Of a stretch of 64,000 nt of DNA, positions 1-7,861 are shown piece by piece. Positions within the stretch are counted from its first letter, which is position 1, and each line of letters starts with the position of its first letter. Location: assembly GCA_934635225.1 (NCBI GenBank), contig CAKTYZ010000017.1, positions 8,215-72,214 of the forward strand, written 5' to 3'. Made by a program: the position numbers and the translations under genes. The notes below the pieces were generated by a model, which had not been told where the DNA came from, searched no databases, and was given only the letters and a program-made list of their open reading frames with translations. The DNA comes from an uncultured Kiritimatiellota bacterium (lineage in GTDB: Bacteria; Verrucomicrobiota; Kiritimatiellia; RFP12; UBA1067).

Positions 1-174
1 GGTGCGCATAAGGACCGCCACGAGAAGATCGGGAAGGGGAAAATCGGACTCAATGCGTTCCAGCGCATCGTGAACCATCCGAAGCTGCGCGAGCTTCCGT
101 TCTATCTGGAGACGCCGTGTGATTTGCAGGGATATCGTGATGAGATTGCGCTTCTGAAGTCATTGCGGGACTGA
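1..174 (+). CDS. nfo: Endonuclease IV (AP endonuclease), C-terminal 57 residues, partial
   Basis: The frame is open from base 1 to a TGA at 172-174. It encodes the typical end of endonuclease IV: a HKDRHEKIGKGKIG stretch (metal-binding Asp-x-His and the IGxGxIG turn) followed by LPFYLETP. Family knowledge: this TIM-barrel zinc enzyme cuts DNA 5' to abasic sites in base excision repair. The start lies outside the window. It is followed after 23 nt by the gatB -10 element, so gatB probably has its own promoter. Confidence 0.85.
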   Translation, partial: GAHKDRHEKIGKGKIGLNAFQRIVNHPKLRELPFYLETPCDLQGYRDEIALLKSLRD

Positions 175-197
175 AAGCAGGGAACGCGGAAAATTGC

Positions 198-213
198 TAT
201 AATATCCTGACTT
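198..213 (+). promoter_or_regulatory. gatB promoter -10, 10 nt from the start codon
   Basis: TGCTATAAT places TATAAT at 198-203; the gatB ATG is at 214, so the gap is 10 nt. There is no Shine-Dalgarno sequence in the gap. A near-leaderless mRNA is predicted. Confidence 0.7.
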
Positions 214-1692
214 ATGGAATTCGAGAATACAATCGGGCTGGAGACGCATGTCCAGCTGAAGACGAAGACGAAGATGTTCTGCGGCTGCCTTCTGAAGACG
301 GGTTGCGAGCCGAACACGAATGTATGCCCGGTTTGCCTTGGCTATCCGGGGGCGTTGCCGGTCATGAACAAGGAGGCCGTGAAACTGACGGTGATGAGCG
401 GCCTCATGCTCGGCTGCAAGATCAACAAGCGCGCGACTTTCGACCGCAAGAACTATTTCTATCCCGACATGGCGAAAGACTACCAGATTTCCGAGAATGG
501 GAATCCGCTGTGCCTTGGGGGCGGCGTCGAGATCACGCGCGCGGACGGCACGAAGAAGTTCATCCGGATCAACCACATCCATCTCGAAGAGGACGCGGCG
601 AAGATCAACCACTACGCGACGACTTCGGGCGTGGACTTCAACCGAGGCGGCACGCCGCTCATGGAGATCGTCTCTGAGCCGGACATGGAGTCGGCAGACG
701 ACGCGATTGCCTATCTGACAGCCCTCAAAGAAATGCTCGTTTATGCGGGCGTCTCCGACTGCAATCTCGAAGAGGGCAATATGCGTTCTGACGTCAATGT
801 CTCGATCCGCCCGAAGACGGATGTGCCGGGGCTTCCGACGAAGCCGGACGGCACGATTGACTTCTCGAAGCTTGGCACGAAGATTGAAATCAAGAACATG
901 AACTCATTCAGCGGCATCCACGCCGCGCTTGTCTACGAGGCGAAGCGCCAGCGCGAATGCATGGTCCATTCGATTCCGCTTGTGCAGGAGACGCGCCGAT
1001 GGGATCCCGAGGCGCTGGAGACGGCGTCCATGCGCTCGAAGGAGAATGCGCATGACTATCGCTACTTCCCTGAGCCAGACCTCGTGCCGGTTGAACTGTC
1101 CGACGAGCAAGTCGAGGAATGGCGCAAGCTCCTGCCCGAGAAGCCCGAGAGACGCCGAGCCCGCATGATTGCGGACTACGGCCTTGCCGAATATGATGCG
1201 GAGGTCCTTTCCCAGCACAAGGCAAACGCCGACTATTACGAGGCGGCGGCGAAGGAACTCGACAAGAAGACAGCGAAGCTTCTCTGCAACCTGTTCCTCG
1301 GCGATGTGATGGCTCTCTTGAACGCGAGCGGCAAGGCGATTGGCGACTGCGTGATGACGCCGGTGGAACTCGCCGCACTCGTCAAGCTTTTGGCGGCCGG
1401 CACGATCAACGGCCCGACGCTGAAGGAGCTCCTGCCTGAGATTTTCGAGAAGGGCGGCGATCCTGTGGCGATCGTGAACGAACGCGGCCTTGGCGCGGTT
1501 TCCGACAGAGCGGCGCTGGAGGCGTTTGTCGACCAGGCCATTGCGGCGAATCCCGGTCCTGTCGCGGACTTCAAGGCGGGCAAGAAGGCCGCAGCCGGCT
1601 TCTTTGTCGGGCAAGTGATGAAGCTCTCGAAGGGCAAGGCCGACCCGAAGATCGTCGGGTCCCTTGTCGCCAAGAAACTCGCCGCAATGTGA
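214..1692 (+). CDS. gatB: Asp-tRNA(Asn)/Glu-tRNA(Gln) amidotransferase subunit B
   Basis: This 492-residue protein matches full-length GatB. It opens with EFENTIGLETHVQLKTKTKMFCGC and carries the RKNYFYPDMAKDYQIS motif in the first 100 residues, with an intact C-terminal YqeY-like helical tail. GatB is the kinase/tRNA-binding subunit of GatCAB, which converts misacylated Glu-tRNA(Gln) or Asp-tRNA(Asn) to the amide form in the cytoplasm. gatA and gatC are not in the window, so the complex is encoded at dispersed loci. The ATG follows a TATAAT box by 10 nt without a ribosome-binding site. Confidence 0.95.
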   Translation: MEFENTIGLETHVQLKTKTKMFCGCLLKTGCEPNTNVCPVCLGYPGALPVMNKEAVKLTVMSGLMLGCKINKRATFDRKNYFYPDMAKDYQISENGNPLCLGGGVEITRADGTKKFIRINHIHLEEDAAKINHYATTSGVDFNRGGTPLMEIVSEPDMESADDAIAYLTALKEMLVYAGVSDCNLEEGNMRSDVNVSIRPKTDVPGLPTKPDGTIDFSKLGTKIEIKNMNSFSGIHAALVYEAKRQRECMVHSIPLVQETRRWDPEALETASMRSKENAHDYRYFPEPDLVPVELSDEQVEEWRKLLPEKPERRRARMIADYGLAEYDAEVLSQHKANADYYEAAAKELDKKTAKLLCNLFLGDVMALLNASGKAIGDCVMTPVELAALVKLLAAGTINGPTLKELLPEIFEKGGDPVAIVNERGLGAVSDRAALEAFVDQAIAANPGPVADFKAGKKAAAGFFVGQVMKLSKGKADPKIVGSLVAKKLAAM

Positions 1693-1791
1693 GCGAGAGG
1701 GTTGTGCGCACGTTGCTGGAAGTGCGCGAGAACGGCGGGGGCATTGCCTTGGCGAGGCCCGATGGGACGCGTAAAGCGTCAGGAAATTTGG

Positions 1792-1807
1792 TATAATACC
1801 ATAACTT
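1792..1807 (+). promoter_or_regulatory. gyrA promoter -10, 10 nt from the start codon
   Basis: TTTGGTATAAT has its hexamer at 1792-1797, 10 nt before the gyrA ATG. A short inverted repeat, GACGC-gtaaa-GCGTC, lies just upstream (about 1767-1781) near the -35 position. It could be a weak gatB terminator or a regulatory site. Confidence 0.75.
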
Positions 1808-4357
1808 ATGAGCGAAGAAGAGACGAAGACGGCGGCGCCGGTCGGTGGCGTTCTTGAGGATGTCAACATTGAAGAGGAGATGTCGAGAGACTACATCGAC
1901 TACTCCATGAGCGTCATTGTCGGGCGTGCGCTGCCAGATGTGCGCGATGGGTTGAAGCCCGTCCATCGCCGCTGTCTCTTTGCCATGCACGAGCTCGGCA
2001 ACTCCTGGAACACGAAGCACGTCAAGTCCGCCCGCGTCGTCGGCGAGGTGATCGGCAAGTACCATCCGCATGGCGATTCGTCCGTGTATGACGCAATCGT
2101 CCGCCTCGCGCAGGACTTCTCTTTGCGGCTGCCGCTCGTAGACGGTCACGGCAACTTCGGCTCGATCGACGGCGATCCTCCGGCTGCGATGCGTTACACG
2201 GAAGTTCGCATGCAGAAGGTGACGAATGACTTGCTGGACGATCTTGAGAAGGACACGGTGGACATGATGCCGAACTTCGACGAGACGCTTGAGGAGCCGA
2301 CGGTCCTTCCCGCAAAGTTGCCGAACTTGCTCCTCAACGGCTCATCGGGCATTGCCGTTGGCATGGCGACGAACATCCCACCGCACAACCTTGGCGAGCT
2401 TTGTGACGGAATCGACCACTATGTGCAGCACCGTGAGGACTGCACGGTCGATGATCTCATGCAGTTCGTGAGGGGACCGGATTTCCCGACGGGGGCTGAG
2501 ATCTGCGGCGTCAATGGCATCCGCGCGATGTATAAGCTCGGTCGCGGGCAGCTGACGGTGCGTGGCAAGGCGGAGGTCGTGACCGATGCGAAGACTGGGC
2601 GCGAGAAGATTGTCATCAGCGAGATTCCCTATGGCGTCAACAAGCGCGAGATGATCATGCGCATGGCCGCGCTCGTGAAGGAGAAGGTCATTGAGGGCAT
2701 CAGCGACATCCGCGACATCTCGGGCGGGCATACAAGTGATGCGAAGGGTGCTCCGAAGGGGAGGAAGACGACGGAAGACGAAATCTGCATCGTCGTGGAC
2801 CTTAAGCGCGATGCGGTTGGCGAGATTGTGCTGAACCACCTCTACAAGCACACGGATCTCCAGACGACGTTTGGTGCGATCATGCTGGCGATTGTTGGCG
2901 GTCGTCCGAAGATCCTGAACCTGAAGGACTATTTTAAGTGCTATGTCGATCACCGCTTTGAGGTGATTACGCGACGGACCCGGTTCGACCTTCGCAAGGC
3001 TCAGGCGCGCAAGCACATTGTGGACGGCCTGCTTCTTGCGATTGACAACCTTGACGAAGTCGTGCGGATCATCCGCGCGTCAAAGACGCGCGATGAGGCG
3101 AAGGGCTCGTTGCAGGCAAAGTTCGGGTTCTCAGACCTGCAGGTCAACGCGATTCTGGAGATGCGGCTCTACCAGCTCGTCGGCCTTGAGCGTGACAAGC
3201 TCACGGACGAGCTCGCGAAGCTTCTGACGGCGATTGCGGAGCTCGAGTCCATCCTCGCGGATCCCGAGAAGGTCTATGCGATCATTCGCGCGGACGTGGC
3301 GGACCTGAAACTTCGGTTTTGCTCCAAGGAGGATGCGAAGCGTCGCACGGAGATTGTGGCAGATGCCAACGAGGTCTCGATCAAGGACCTTATCCCCGAC
3401 GAGCCGTGCGTAATTACGCTCTCGAACCGTGGCTACGTCAAGCGCGTGCCGCTCACGGAATACAAGGAGCAACGCCGTGGAGGCCATGGCGTCAGGGGGG
3501 CGCAGGTAAAGGAAGAGGACTTCATTCGTCTCGTCTTTGTCGCGGATACGCACGATGAGCTGATGTTCTTCACGAATACGGGGCGGCTTTTCGTGAAAGG
3601 GGCCTACGAGATCCCTGAAGCACCGCGTACGAGCTTTGGACGCCCGCTTATCAATCTCCTCAACCTCCAGTCAGGCGAGCAGGTCCTCCAGCTTCTGCCG
3701 ATTCGCTCGTTCGAGGGTGATGTCGATGTCTTCTTTGCGACGCGCAATGGTACGGTCAAGAAGACGCTGCTTGGCGATTTCCAGAACGTCAACAAGTCGG
3801 GCATTCGCGCCGTCAACATCGAGGCGGGCGATGAACTCGTCGAGGTTCGCCTGGTCAAGCCGTCAGACGACGTCCTGATGCTGACGCAAAACGGGCGTGC
3901 GATGCGCTTTGCGGCGACAGATGTGCGCCGGATGGGCCGCACGGCGACGGGCGTGCGCGGCATCCGTCTGCAGGAAGACGACCGCGTCGTCAGTTTTGAC
4001 GTTGTCGATGACGCGAAGACGCTTTTCATCGCGACGGCGAATGGCTATGGAAAGCGCTGCGAGTTCAAGGACTTCACGCGCCACAATCGTGGCGGGCAGG
4101 GGATGATTGGCATCAAGGGCGCGGATCGCAATGGCGCGGTCGTTGCGGCGCATGCCGTTTCCGATGACGAGAACGTTATCTCCATCACGAGCGACCAGCA
4201 GATGGTCCGAAGCCCGGTCGCGCAGTTCAATGTGCAGAGCCGTATGGCGCAGGGCGTGAAGCTCGTGCGGCTCTCCGAAGGCGCGACGCTTGTCTCGGTC
4301 TCGGTCTGCGAGGGCTCGGAAGAAGGCCTGTCCACAACGGAAGGAGGGGAAGCGTGA
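1808..4357 (+). CDS. gyrA: DNA gyrase subunit A
   Basis: The 849-residue type II topoisomerase A subunit introduces negative supercoils together with GyrB. The catalytic tyrosine is Tyr130 in the AAMRYTEVR motif. The quinolone-determining segment reads KYHPHGDSSVYD, keeping the Ser and Asp that correspond to E. coli Ser83 and Asp87, so no target resistance is seen. The GyrA box QRRGGHG at the start of the C-terminal beta-pinwheel separates it from ParC. Its stop overlaps the GTG of the next gene (GTGA). gyrB is not in the window. Confidence 0.96.
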   Translation: MSEEETKTAAPVGGVLEDVNIEEEMSRDYIDYSMSVIVGRALPDVRDGLKPVHRRCLFAMHELGNSWNTKHVKSARVVGEVIGKYHPHGDSSVYDAIVRLAQDFSLRLPLVDGHGNFGSIDGDPPAAMRYTEVRMQKVTNDLLDDLEKDTVDMMPNFDETLEEPTVLPAKLPNLLLNGSSGIAVGMATNIPPHNLGELCDGIDHYVQHREDCTVDDLMQFVRGPDFPTGAEICGVNGIRAMYKLGRGQLTVRGKAEVVTDAKTGREKIVISEIPYGVNKREMIMRMAALVKEKVIEGISDIRDISGGHTSDAKGAPKGRKTTEDEICIVVDLKRDAVGEIVLNHLYKHTDLQTTFGAIMLAIVGGRPKILNLKDYFKCYVDHRFEVITRRTRFDLRKAQARKHIVDGLLLAIDNLDEVVRIIRASKTRDEAKGSLQAKFGFSDLQVNAILEMRLYQLVGLERDKLTDELAKLLTAIAELESILADPEKVYAIIRADVADLKLRFCSKEDAKRRTEIVADANEVSIKDLIPDEPCVITLSNRGYVKRVPLTEYKEQRRGGHGVRGAQVKEEDFIRLVFVADTHDELMFFTNTGRLFVKGAYEIPEAPRTSFGRPLINLLNLQSGEQVLQLLPIRSFEGDVDVFFATRNGTVKKTLLGDFQNVNKSGIRAVNIEAGDELVEVRLVKPSDDVLMLTQNGRAMRFAATDVRRMGRTATGVRGIRLQEDDRVVSFDVVDDAKTLFIATANGYGKRCEFKDFTRHNRGGQGMIGIKGADRNGAVVAAHAVSDDENVISITSDQQMVRSPVAQFNVQSRMAQGVKLVRLSEGATLVSVSVCEGSEEGLSTTEGGEA

Positions 4358-5820
4358 AGGTCGTCTCTTTGTTTGCAGCAGGGTTGCTCGCGGTCGATTG
4401 TCTTGCCGCGATCCGTGCGCTGACGCCCGACATGTACGGGGGAAAGGCGGACGCCTGGCAGGTGAAGCGCCATGACGAGAAGATGCACGCCGTCACGAAT
4501 GGCGGCGCGAAGGTCATCTTTGTCGGAGACTCGATTACGCATTTCTGGGAGACGAACGGCAAGGAGCAGTTGGCAAAGTACTTTGCACGAGGAGATCGGA
4601 AGATGCTCAACCTCGGCATCTCTGCCGATCGCACGGAACATGTGCTTTGGCGCTTAACCGAGGGGCGCGAGTTGGACGGCTATGAGGCGAAGTGCGTCTT
4701 GCTGATGATCGGCACGAACAATGCCGGGCATTTCCCGTTCGCGCAGGAGCCGCCGATTGACACGATTCTCGGCATTCGCGAGATTTTGAAGACGATTCGG
4801 GCCAAGCAGTCAAGGGCGACGATTGTCCTGACGGCGATTTTCCCGCGCGGACGTGATGCGACGGACGCGATTCGGCGTCGCAATGAGGTCGTCAACAAGG
4901 AGATCCGCAAGCTGGCGGATGGCGTGCAGGTTTTTTGGTGTGACTTTAACGACCAGTTCTTGACGCCCGAAGGATTGTTGACGCCCGAACTCTTTCCCGA
5001 TTTCTTGCATCCGAATGGCGCGGGTTACGAGATCTGGGCAGCCGCAGTCAAGCCGTATGTCGATTATGCGCTTTCGGAGGGAGGTCTCCCGTTGCCAGCG
5101 AACCGGTATTCTCCTTTTGTGCGCCGGGAGAATGTGCGCACGGACCAGCTTGAGGCGGTCTATCCGGTTTCGCGCATCCGTTCTGAAGGCTATGGTGCGC
5201 CGGATTGGTGGCTTGATCGGCTGATGACGAAGCGCAATGAGATCGCGGCGTCAAATGGCGCATTTGACCTTGTCTTCTTCGGCGATTCCATCACGCACGG
5301 CTGGGAATCGGCGGGCCGGGCGGTTCTGGATGAACTGCGCCAGACCTATACGGTCCTTGACATCGGCTATTCGGGGGATCGTACCGAACACCTTCTTTGG
5401 CGTGGTCGTTTTGGCGAACTTGACGGCTACAAGGCGAAGTGCATTATGCTGATGATTGGCACGAACAATACCTGGCATCGGCGGGATAAGCCCGAGGCGA
5501 TTGCCTCTGGCATCAAAGAGATCTTGGCTCTTATCGCCGAGAAGCAGCCGCAAGCGAAGACATTGCTCTTGCCGATTTTCCCGTTTGGAGATAGCCCGGA
5601 GCATGCAAACCGAGTCAACAACGAAGCCGCGAATGCGATTGTCAGGGGATTTGCAGATGGTCAGAGAGTCATCTGGGTTGATTTCAACGCTAAGTTCCTC
5701 GATGCGAAGGGTGACAACGTGAAGTGGATGCCGGACCATTGTCATCCCAATGCGGCGGGGTATCGTGAAATCTGGATGCCATCCGTTCTGCCCTATTTCA
5801 AGGAGATCTGCGGCAAATAA
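4354..5820 (+). CDS. Secreted protein with two SGNH/GDSL hydrolase domains
   Basis: The 488-residue protein starts at GTG overlapping the gyrA stop, with an AAGGAGGGG ribosome-binding site just upstream. After a signal peptide come two homologous SGNH domains. Domain 1 has FVGDSITHFW (Ser60), a GTNN block and DFLHPNGAGYEIW. Domain 2 repeats FFGDSITHGW, GTNN and DHCHPNAAGYREIW. Both keep the nucleophile Ser and the Asp-x-x-His pair, so both look active. The closest general type is the PAF-acetylhydrolase/sialate or carbohydrate acetylesterase group. Deacetylation of plant polysaccharide is the likely role, inferred from the neighbouring carbohydrate-active genes. Confidence 0.8.
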   Translation: MKVVSLFAAGLLAVDCLAAIRALTPDMYGGKADAWQVKRHDEKMHAVTNGGAKVIFVGDSITHFWETNGKEQLAKYFARGDRKMLNLGISADRTEHVLWRLTEGRELDGYEAKCVLLMIGTNNAGHFPFAQEPPIDTILGIREILKTIRAKQSRATIVLTAIFPRGRDATDAIRRRNEVVNKEIRKLADGVQVFWCDFNDQFLTPEGLLTPELFPDFLHPNGAGYEIWAAAVKPYVDYALSEGGLPLPANRYSPFVRRENVRTDQLEAVYPVSRIRSEGYGAPDWWLDRLMTKRNEIAASNGAFDLVFFGDSITHGWESAGRAVLDELRQTYTVLDIGYSGDRTEHLLWRGRFGELDGYKAKCIMLMIGTNNTWHRRDKPEAIASGIKEILALIAEKQPQAKTLLLPIFPFGDSPEHANRVNNEAANAIVRGFADGQRVIWVDFNAKFLDAKGDNVKWMPDHCHPNAAGYREIWMPSVLPYFKEICGK

Positions 5821-5915
5821 GCATTTGGAGAGATTTTTGTCAGAAGGCGGGAGCGAAACTTCCTAACTTCTCGAAGGGCGTCTGACGTCTAACGAAAAAA
5901 GAAAGGAAGAGGAAA

Positions 5916-6425
5916 ATGAACAAGAAAAACATGAAACGAACGGTTGCCGTCGCGTGCGCGACGATTCTGTGCGCAGGTGCCTGTTTGGCCCATCCGGGCG
6001 GACATGGCCCGGGAGGTCCCGGAAGGCCGGGTTGGCATCGTCCGTCGCCTCCGAGCCGATGCGCACGCTATCGCCATCATGCGCCCTATCGCCATCATGG
6101 CGGTGCGTGGGGACGTGGCGGTCGGAACTTCTGGCCAGGATTTGTCGGGGGCGTCATCGGGGGAGCCGTTGCGCGGACGATTGTTGAGCCGGCGCCCGTG
6201 TTTGTGACAACGCCGACGGTGGTCACGACCCCGACGGTCGTGACACGGCCTGTGGTCGTTCAACAACCCGTCATCCAGCAGACGGCCGTTGTGGCCTCGC
6301 CTGTCACGCAAGTCCAGAATGTCTGGGTTGAAGGGTGTTACGTTGATCAAGTGCAGGCAAATGGTGCCGTGATTCGCGTCTGGCAACCAGGGCATTATGA
6401 ACAGCGCACTGTTGTCGTCCAATAA
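5916..6425 (+). CDS. Small secreted Gly/His/Pro-rich protein of unknown function
   Basis: The 169-residue protein has a clear signal peptide ending near CLAHPGG. A low-complexity segment rich in Gly, Pro, His and Arg follows (about residues 25-65, including RYRHHAPYRHHGG). Next is a glycine-zipper-like stretch GFVGGVIGGAVA, then a Thr/Val repeat (TTPTVVTTPTVVTRPVVVQQP), and a C-terminal module with VWVEGCYV and VWQPGHYE. The start is supported by a purine-rich GGAAGAGGAAA site. The His-rich part could bind metal and the zipper could insert in a membrane, but both are guesses. I do not recognise a family. Confidence 0.65.
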   Translation: MNKKNMKRTVAVACATILCAGACLAHPGGHGPGGPGRPGWHRPSPPSRCARYRHHAPYRHHGGAWGRGGRNFWPGFVGGVIGGAVARTIVEPAPVFVTTPTVVTTPTVVTRPVVVQQPVIQQTAVVASPVTQVQNVWVEGCYVDQVQANGAVIRVWQPGHYEQRTVVVQ

Positions 6426-6439
6426 ATAGGATATTTGAC

Positions 6440-7162
6440 ATGAAAGCGGAAAGCTTGAAATCTGTCCCCGGCGCGGCTCTTGTGTGGGGCCTCGCCATCT
6501 TCTCGGCGCAGGCCGAGAAGGTCGAACTCTTCAATGGCAAGGACCTCTCGGGCTGGACGTCGGTCGTGGACCATGACGTGACTGGCGGCTACACGGCAAA
6601 AGAGCCGACGTGGTTCGTCAAGGACGGCATGATTCTGACGACGGGCACGCCGTTTGGCTATTTGCGTACCAAACGCGACGATTTCGGGGATTTCCGCCTG
6701 CATGTCGAATATCGATGGTGGCGTGAGACGGAAAAGCCGAATTCCGGCGTTTTTGTGCGGTTGGCTGCGGAGCGAGGGACCTTCATCCCGACTTGTCTCG
6801 AAAATCAGCTCTGCCGTGGGGCGATGGGCGACGTGCTTGGCCTTGCAGGACTGCGGTTTGCGGGCTTTGAGCCGCGTTCGCCCTACAATCCGGCGCAGCC
6901 GCTTTCGGGCATTACCAAGGCTCCGCGACAGGGGGTGGACGTGGAGAGGCCTTTTGGCGAATGGAATGTCCTTGAGGTTGAGTTGAAGGGCGACGTGCTG
7001 GTCAATCGCATTAACGGTGTCGAACTGAATCGGCTGCAGGGGATTTCCGTTTCCAAGGGCGCGATCGCGCTTCAGTCGGAAGGCGGGGCCGTTCAGTTTC
7101 GAAACGTCTGGGTCGAGGATTCGTCGGCGTCGGGTGGCGCAGCTGCGGCTCAACCGAAGTGA
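6440..7162 (+). CDS. Secreted DUF1080 (3-keto-disaccharide hydrolase-like) protein
   Basis: This is a 240-residue protein with a signal peptide ending at FSAQA. It then shows the DUF1080 pattern: VELFNGKDLSGWTS at the start, GDFRLHVEYRWW with NSGVFVR in the middle, and GEWNVLEVELKGDVLVNRINGVELN near the end. The fold is a concanavalin-type beta-sandwich. Members found in Planctomycetes, Verrucomicrobia and Kiritimatiellota act on 3-keto-glycosides or bind sugars. It sits next to the SGNH esterase in a secreted carbohydrate-active group. Confidence 0.8.
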   Translation: MKAESLKSVPGAALVWGLAIFSAQAEKVELFNGKDLSGWTSVVDHDVTGGYTAKEPTWFVKDGMILTTGTPFGYLRTKRDDFGDFRLHVEYRWWRETEKPNSGVFVRLAAERGTFIPTCLENQLCRGAMGDVLGLAGLRFAGFEPRSPYNPAQPLSGITKAPRQGVDVERPFGEWNVLEVELKGDVLVNRINGVELNRLQGISVSKGAIALQSEGGAVQFRNVWVEDSSASGGAAAAQPK

Positions 7163-7166
7163 TGCG

Positions 7167-7817
7167 ATGCAACGACTTCAGTACGACACGCTGTTTTTTG
7201 ATCTTGATGGCACGCTGACCAATCCAGCGCGTGGTATTGTGAACGCCGTGACTCATGCGCTCGCGAAAAGGGGAATCGTGGTTGAAGACCGGGACTCCCT
7301 TTGTCGGTTTATCGGCCCGCCGTTAGTCGATTCGTTCGAGCGGTTCTACGGGTTTTCCCACGCCGAATCCCTTCGGGCGGTGGCGGACTATCGAGAATAC
7401 TTCTCCGAGACCGGGCTTTACGAGAACGAGGTTCTTCCAGGCGCGGTTGAGTTGCTGTCTGCACTGGAGGCCAAAGGTCGAAAACTGGTCATCGCCTCGT
7501 CAAAACCGGAGCCGTTCGTGCATCGGATCCTTGACTGTTTTGACTTGACGGCATTCTTTACGGCGATTCATGGCGCGACGATGGACGAGACGCGGAATCA
7601 GAAGGATCAGGTCATCGCATGGGCATTGACTCACTCGGGAGAGATTGGCGCGGCGGTCATGGTTGGCGACCGTTGTCATGACATCGTAGGCGCGCGTGCA
7701 AATGGGTTGGATTCTATCGGCGTTCTGTGCGGATTTGGTTCGGAAGCCGAGCTTCGTGACGCGGGTGCGACTTATGTCGTAAAAGATTTGCAGGCGCTGA
7801 AGACGCTTTTGGGATGA
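7167..7817 (+). CDS. HAD hydrolase, phosphoglycolate phosphatase-like
   Basis: The HAD core starts with TLFFDLDGTLTNP (nucleophile Asp). It continues with a small helical cap, VIASSKPEP (motif II/III region) and VMVGDRCHDIVGARANG (motif IV). Length is about 216 residues. An upstream in-frame GTG at 7134 exists, but the ATG at 7167 gives the usual N-terminus and lies just after the previous stop. The family includes Gph and PpaX, which remove phosphate from 2-phosphoglycolate or pyrophosphate. The exact substrate cannot be read from the sequence. Confidence 0.8.
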   Translation: MQRLQYDTLFFDLDGTLTNPARGIVNAVTHALAKRGIVVEDRDSLCRFIGPPLVDSFERFYGFSHAESLRAVADYREYFSETGLYENEVLPGAVELLSALEAKGRKLVIASSKPEPFVHRILDCFDLTAFFTAIHGATMDETRNQKDQVIAWALTHSGEIGAAVMVGDRCHDIVGARANGLDSIGVLCGFGSEAELRDAGATYVVKDLQALKTLLG

Positions 7818-7844
7818 ACTTTGCGCGGACTTCGACGTTTTTGG

Positions 7845-7861
7845 TATAATGCGAGACAGTT
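7845..7861 (+). promoter_or_regulatory. Promoter -10 of the ABC exporter gene, 11 nt from the start
   Basis: TTTTTGGTATAAT has its hexamer at 7845-7850; the ATG is at 7862. There is no ribosome-binding site in the 11-nt gap. Confidence 0.75.
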
